This document shows, piece by piece, positions 58,960 to 64,000 of a stretch of 64,000 bases of DNA. A program made the translations under genes and the position numbers. Positions within the stretch are counted from its first letter, which is position 1, and every line of letters begins with the position of its first letter. This DNA comes from Mytilus californianus (taxonomy: Eukaryota; Mollusca; Bivalvia; Mytilida; Mytilidae), in NCBI RefSeq assembly GCF_021869535.1, contig NW_026262593.1, positions 59,356,318 through 59,420,317 on the forward strand, read 5' to 3'. The notes beneath the pieces were generated by a model that was given only the letters and a program-made list of their open reading frames with translations, was not told the DNA's origin and ran no database searches.

Positions 58960-59375
58960 TAAATATTCTATATAATATAAATGTAATTTCATGGTAAGTA
59001 TATTTAACCAAATTCATATAAAATGGTTATTTTTGAAATCTCAAGAAGAGATTTTATATGAATTTATAGGGTTAAATATACTTACCACAATCCACCACCA
59101 CCCCTGGAATAAATTCAGTTTTTTGTTCACATAATTGAAATTATTCAATTAAATGACAAATTAAAACTAAAGTTACTGTATGTTACACAGGTAAATTATG
59201 ACATAGGTGAGTACATCTTATGGATGTAATTTTTAATCACCTAGTAAATTGCGATGAGAACATGTTGTGAAAGCAAACATATTCTATATAATATAAATGT
59301 AATTTCATGGTAAGTATATTTAACCCTATAAATTCATATAAAATCTCTTCTTGAGATTTCAAAAATAACCATTTT
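58960..59375 (-). repeat. Palindromic region and right copy of the long inverted repeat
   Basis: 'attctatataatataaatgt' then 'aatttcatggtaagtatatt' occurs at 58967 and 59281 in the same sense and in reverse between them (about 59035-59090). The stretch from 59140 to 59325 is the reverse complement of 53863-54045. The structure suggests repeated inverted insertion of one element. Confidence 0.65.
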
Positions 59376-60120
59376 ATTTCCTTCGTGATTTGGTTAAAAA
59401 ATGAAGATGAAAAGATACAAATGTTATGCTTGCTCATATTTTTTCTTAAACAATAGAAAATAATTTATGTTGAACATTGAACTGTAAACATTAAAAATAT
59501 TGAAGCAACTCCAAAAATACAAAAAATTCTGCAAACCAGTTTTACATAATGGTGTTTTTATCAATTTCATTCATTGCTATATGTGTACCAAAATATATAT
59601 ATATTTTCCAAAAAAATAATTTATTGTTGTTAGATTATCAGAAGGTCAATTTCTTTTTAAGTTAACAAAAAATAGAAGGACTTGAAGTTATATGTAATGA
59701 GTTACTGGGCAAAAATTATGTTCATTTAATTATCCAACAATGATACTTGCCTATATACACTAAACTTATATGATCATGTTTTAACCTTTTAATACTTTAA
59801 CATGCATCTATAAAGTTAAATTAATTTTCCTGATAAGCTCTGTTCTTGTCTGACCAGTTTACATTGCTGAACAATTGACACAAGTGTGTATGGAAAACAC
59901 TCTTCACAAGTGCGATGATTGGGCTGTGTAATTTTATAATGTTCCTTGCACATTCCTGTTTGTAAATCAAACATTATAACCGTTTTAAACAATTTTGTGT
60001 ATAAAAAGTTTTCTTTCAGCATCCATAAATAAATAAGATTTAGAATTAATTTTGTTTTCCACATATATCACACAAGGTAAAAAATGTAATAAATCATTAA
60101 TTCTTTCATTGCATTTTCAG
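59376..60120. other. Intron before exon I, nothing recognised
   Basis: AT-rich intron. The small minus-strand frame near 59816-60064 has no motif or splice support. Confidence 0.5.
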
Positions 60121-60987
60121 AAAGCACAGCAGATTTATTACAGGACATTATTTTACCACATTCACATTCTACACCATTGACACATGCACTGACGAAACCT
60201 GTTACAGACGAACTGATAAGACCTTCCACATACATATTGACAGCACCTATGACAAACACACTTACTGTTCCCATGACACATACAGGGACACACACAGTGA
60301 CAGTACCTAAGACACACACACAGACATTACCTTTGACACAGACAAAGACATTACCTTTTACACAGACAGAGACACACACAGTGACAGTACCTAAGACACA
60401 CACAGAGACATTACCTTTGACAAAGACATTACCTTTGACACAGACAAAGACATTACCTTTGACACAGACAAAGACACACACAATGACATTACCTTTGACA
60501 AAGACATTACCTTTGACACAGACAAAGACACACACAGTGACAGTACCTAAGACACACATGGAGACTTTACCTTTGACAAAGACATTACCTTTGACACAGA
60601 CAAAGACACACACAGTGACAGTACCTAAGACACACACAGAGACATTACCTTTGACAAAGACATTACCTTTGACACAGACAAAGACACACACAGTGACAGT
60701 ACCTAAGACACACATGGAGACTTTACCTTTGACAAAGACATTACCTTTGACACAGACAAAGACACACACAGTGACAGTACCTAAGACACACATGGAGACT
60801 TTACCTTTGACAAAGACATTACCTTTGACACAGACAAAACATTACCTTTTACACAGACAGAGACACACACAGAGACATTACCTTTGACACAGACACAGGC
60901 TGACTTATACTCACAAATAAACCTCGAAAGAAAGATGAACCAGCAGGCCAAGAAAAAAACAGTCGGTGAAAAAAAGAGTAAAAAAAG
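60121..60987 (+). CDS. Exon I (gene 2): Thr-rich 26-residue repeats and Lys-rich end
   Basis: The acceptor is 'ctttcattgcattttcag' and the donor 'gtactg'. It begins STADLLQDIILPHSHSTPLT, then about six copies of a 78-bp unit (THTVTVPKTHTETLPLTKTL plus PLTQTK) with shorter partial units. At 60834-60841 one base is missing from the unit ('cagacaaaac' instead of 'cagacaaagac'). Uncorrected, the frame stops at 60887; with the unit's normal length it runs on through QADLYSQINLERKMNQQAKK to a lysine-rich end like a nuclear localisation signal. The Thr/Pro-rich repeat is probably disordered. The minus-strand 241-codon frame here is a shadow of the repeat. Confidence 0.75.
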
Positions 60988-61439
60988 GTACTGTAGTTTG
61001 AACTTTAATTTAATTTATGTGAACTTTAAACTAGCAAGAGATTAACTAAAAAGTAATTAAAGCATATGACCATCAGAATTATTAAGATGAAACCTAGATT
61101 AATAATAAGATGTCATCCAGTCTAAAATACACAAGGCATGTTGGTACATTAAATCCAGTTAATGCATTTATAATACTCAGCATAAAAAAGTGATCTTTTA
61201 TATGAGTACTATTTGTATTTGACATTATGAGCAATAGTTGAATAAATAGATATCCTTTTAAAAATTTTCTACAACTGTTTTATACTGTGATCTTTGTTAA
61301 AGTTTTATTTCAGAAGATTTATTTAGTGGATATGTTCAAACTTAGAAAACATAGGTTTTTCTTATTTATTATGTTCATTATGATGTAAACTATAATCTGT
61401 ATATCAGCCTTATATCATGTTTCACTGTTTTTTTAATAA

Positions 61440-61995
61440 CTATATATATATAAAAATATTAATTTTCGCGAACCATTTAGGTCACGGAAATTCCATTTTT
61501 TGCCATCAGTAAGGAGAGTTGTACAAATAATGTGAATACACAGAACCCCGATCCAATTCATCTTTTGCTAAAAGTATTTATCATTTTCTGTTTTATATCT
61601 CCTAACATCATTCCATTTTTCTCTAATTTCGATTAAAATATGCCAAAACCTGCAGTAAAAATAGATGTATGCCCCAATTAAACATTGCCCGATTGGTTGA
61701 ACTACTATGGCGTCGTTGTAAAGCAACGCAAGCCTCGATGTAAAGCAACGCAAGCCTGGATGTAAAGCACATGCTTCCCAAGAGTAAGGAGAGTTGTACA
61801 AATAATGTGAATTCACAGACCCCCGATCCAATTTATCTTTTGCTAAAAGTATTCATCATTTTCTGTTTTGTATCTACCAACAACATTCCATTTTTCTATA
61901 ATCCCGATTTAAACATGTCGAAACCTGCAGTAAAAATAGATGTATGCCCCAAGTAAACATTCCCCGATTGGTTGAAAAGCTGTGGCCTCGATCTA
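61440..61995. repeat. Dispersed repeat, copy 2 with internal duplication
   Basis: This matches 28990-29360 and then repeats most of itself: 'aaggagagttgtacaaataa' occurs at about 61510 and 61786, and 'cctgcagtaaaaatagatgt' at about 61650 and 61925. The 'cgatgtaaagcaacgcaa' motif is also present in tandem. Confidence 0.7.
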
Positions 61996-62487
61996 AAGCA
62001 ACGCAAGCACACGCAAAAATTTCCATTGATATGTTGAACTTCGACCACGGGATTTAGCCGAGGTAACCTTCTGCCGATTCACAAAGAGATTTTCTTGCGC
62101 TCAAATGTAATTCTAAGTGAAGTATACTGGTAAAGTAAAATTATATTCTTTTACAGAAATATTTACACATTTTATCATTAATGTATTGTCATGCTTCTGC
62201 ATATTTACGCTGAGCTTTAGTTAAATATAATTCTATACAAATTTTGTTACGTCAAGCATTAAGAGTAAAAATATATTTCGCGTCAAAACAAGAAAATAAT
62301 CTGTGTCACAAAATAAGTTTATCAGCATCTTTCTGAAATTTTCCAACAGAAAATAGCGTTAATTATAGAGAAATTTTGGTGAGTATTACTTATTAATGTT
62401 AAGGTTCTCCAGAGGTGGTTCTCTACACCTTCTTGGCGGTCAATTTAATCCCATTTATCAATTATCCCCGATGGCGATGACACCCAG

Positions 62488-62540
62488 TCGATTTGTGTCA
62501 TCAAGGATTTGTATCACTATACAAATCCTTGGTGTCATGA
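62488..62540. repeat. Hairpin with 'caaggatttgtat' stem
   Basis: TCAAGGATTTGTAT-cact-ATACAAATCCTTG forms a 13-bp perfect stem, flanked by 'gtgtcat' on the left and 'gtgtcatgagc' on the right. The same stem lies at 52.44 kb. It is probably the terminus of a dispersed element. Confidence 0.7.
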
Positions 62541-63199
62541 GCAAAAATCTTATCTATTTGATGAAATAACTTCTTCATTAACTGTACATGCAATTTTTTT
62601 GTAGTTTTTGATAACCGTGCACATTCCCATTGCATGTCCGCAAGATAAATGGGTTATGCATTTGTGAATTGTGTAAGTACAGTAATATTGTGTAATGAAT
62701 AATGGCAGAGGACAAAAAATTGTGATGGTCAGTGCGTGATCACGTGACATTATTATTTGTAAACAAACGGGCTCCCCATGTAACACGTGTCGGAACTATC
62801 TATACAAGGTGCAATCAATCTTATATTTCACTATTTGATGATATTTCTGTGTCTGTTTGTAGGTTTTGCAGATCAGATGTCATAGTGTAGTTTCATAGAC
62901 AAAAAAGTACCATGATTGTTCCTGTTCAGTAGGTGTGAATTTTTTTTACAGAATTAGAAGGTAAGTCTACATTAGTCATTATTTAATGAATATAAAAATG
63001 ACTCAATTCTCTGTGTAATTTTTCCCCAATTTTTGAAACATGCATAATTTAAAGAGCATTTGCTTCCCTTGAACCCACCCCCCCTACAAATTGCCCTAAA
63101 CTCATATTCATAGTCCGAGATTACTCTGATGTCCAACATCTGTTTTTGCGATTCCGGCATTTTAACTCTTTATTTTCAAATTGAACACACTCGGCCATT

Positions 63200-63950
63200 C
63201 AGCTTATTTGCATCATAAATGAACGAGGTGTTAGATTATGTTTTCCTATTGAATAAGGGTCATTTTCATAAATCAGCTCTCGTAATGCAGTGTAAATTAT
63301 TTTTCTGTTGGTCATGTCACAATCTTTTAAAGTTAAAAGTAAAAATGCCAGTATTGATGTGTCAACTGTCCAAATATGAGAAAATAGCGGGTGGCAGGTC
63401 GATTAAACTTACTTAAATGAAGAGAAAAATTAACTAATTGAGGCTCGATAAGGGTCATTTGCATAAATCAGTTCCCATAATGTTGGTCATGTGACATTCT
63501 TATAAAGTGAAAGTTAAAATGAGGGTGGTAATGGGGGTACCTTCATGACGAATAACGGTAATAAATCTTGCCAAATGACGTTAATGGTAATTTTTGGTGC
63601 ATGACGATAAAATGAAGACTTTCTTCAAGACGATAAAAAAATCGACAGATTTTGATAAATCACGTTAATTTTTTCCCAAAAATAACGGTAACGATAATTA
63701 CTTGAGACCTCTGACGAATCATGATAGGGATATGTTGACGAATCACGGTAAAATGTTAACATATTTGACGCTAACGGTAGCCGTATTGACCATTTGACGC
63801 CTGACGGTAAAGGGCATTCATACCCTCTAAAATGCCAGTATTGATGGGTCAATGTGAAAACTGTCCAAATATGAGAAGATAACGGGTGGCAGGTTGATCA
63901 AACTTACTTAAATGAAGAGAAAAATGAATAAATTGAGGCTTGATTTATAT
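63200..63950. repeat. Direct repeats enclosing a 'tgacg/acggtaa' simple-pattern region
   Basis: 'aaatgccagtattgatg' through 'tccaaatatgagaa' and 'aaacttacttaaatgaagag' occurs at about 63342 and 63830, and 'ataagggtcatttgcataaa' at about 63252 and 63446. Between them (63540-63815) short motifs of the form tgacgaat-cacggtaa recur at 20-40-bp spacing with drift. No ORF of interest is seen. Confidence 0.6.
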
Positions 63951-64000
63951 GGATCTAGTCACCTCCAGAAGCAACGAAGCAGCACATCCACTTTGGACGG

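Larger units (their letters stand above)
34909..60987 (+). other. Gene 2 model: homeodomain-like / HMG-like nuclear protein with Thr-rich repeat tail
   Basis: Nine exons are chained by phase: 34909-35048, 37703-37817, 40470-40606, 45138-45288, 46703-46774, 48174-48339, 52794-52840, 53794-53853 and 60121-60987. All internal joins match (phases 0, 1, 0, 1, 1, 2, 1, 1), and every exon has AG and GT borders. Exon A joins in phase only in its downstream frame. The chain encodes a homeodomain-like fold ending DWIGNNKK, an HMG-like segment, a region of unknown family, then a Ser/Thr-rich C-terminus and a Lys-rich end. Nuclear DNA binding is an inference from the first two segments. The 5' end and final exon are not certain. 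Introns total about 24 kb and are mostly transposable elements. Two one-base deletions break the frame. Confidence 0.75.

Noticed and set aside
60068-60793. 241-codon frame on the minus strand rich in Cys and Val
   Set aside because: It is the antisense of the 78-bp coding repeat. The plus-strand frame has matching splice sites and phase with gene 2, and the minus frame only exists because the unit length is a multiple of three.
62863-62890. Possible short terminal exon of gene 2 (acceptor 'tgtctgtttgtag', stop at 62888-62890)
   Set aside because: The acceptor is good and phase 2 fits, but only about eight codons follow and a 9-nt alternative at 62952-62960 fits equally; neither can be chosen from sequence alone.

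Overview
This window reads as nuclear DNA of a bivalve mollusc, most likely a marine mussel (Mytilus-like). It is AT-rich and exon-poor, host coding exons have GT/AG boundaries separated by kilobase introns, and several dispersed repeats are ones I associate with mussel genomes: retroelement tails ending in 'gttgtctcattggcaatcat', the 'gctcacctggccc' and 'tgtctcgcc' families, and the 'attgattgattg' family. The species call is recognition from memory, not a search. There are no bacterial operons, CRISPR arrays, rRNA genes or complete tRNA genes.

About 2.5 kb of the 64 kb is host coding sequence. Gene 1 (+ strand, about 5.4-16.5 kb, 5' end outside or not visible) is the 3' half of a single-pass membrane protein. 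One exon carries a partial EGF module, a complete calcium-binding EGF module and a transmembrane helix. Four further exons with matching phases give a roughly 230-residue cytoplasmic tail that I do not recognise; they end at a stop codon and a poly(A) signal. An orphan exon at 28.6 kb encodes a signal peptide and an LRR N-terminal cap. Gene 2 (+ strand, 34.9 to at least 61.0 kb) has nine exons that join in phase. They encode a homeodomain-like segment, an HMG-box-like segment, a conserved-looking region of unknown family, and a Thr-rich tail built of 26-residue repeats. Two single-base deletions interrupt its reading frame, in an A8 run in exon A and in the repeat exon. These may be assembly errors or may mark a decayed allele.

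The rest is mostly mobile DNA, much of it nested. The dominant pattern is a set of non-autonomous families that share one plan: a hairpin at the left end, a central tandem array of about 120-180 bp units, and a right end carrying an inverted copy of the left stem plus a short hairpin. Two nested insertions let the empty site be read inside the window, and both show insertion between two T residues without target duplication. This fits Helentron-associated (rolling-circle, 'pearl'/HINE-like) elements. Also present are a 799-bp element with inverted ends, a TAA duplication and a 171-codon ORF (PIF/Harbinger-like in form), a TTAA-flanked element (piggyBac-like in form), a TA-flanked element (mariner-like in form), several foldback elements, a trimer of tRNA-like sequences, and decayed retroelement fragments (a GIY-YIG endonuclease and the C-terminal end of a reverse-transcriptase protein).

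Layout: 1-5.4 kb, non-coding with repeats; 5.4-16.5 kb, gene 1 with introns full of elements; 16.5-28.5 kb, intergenic with rolling-circle-like elements; 28.6 kb, LRR cap exon; 29-34 kb, a nested element complex with a 121-bp array; 34.9-61 kb, gene 2 with repeat-filled introns; 61-64 kb, repeats.
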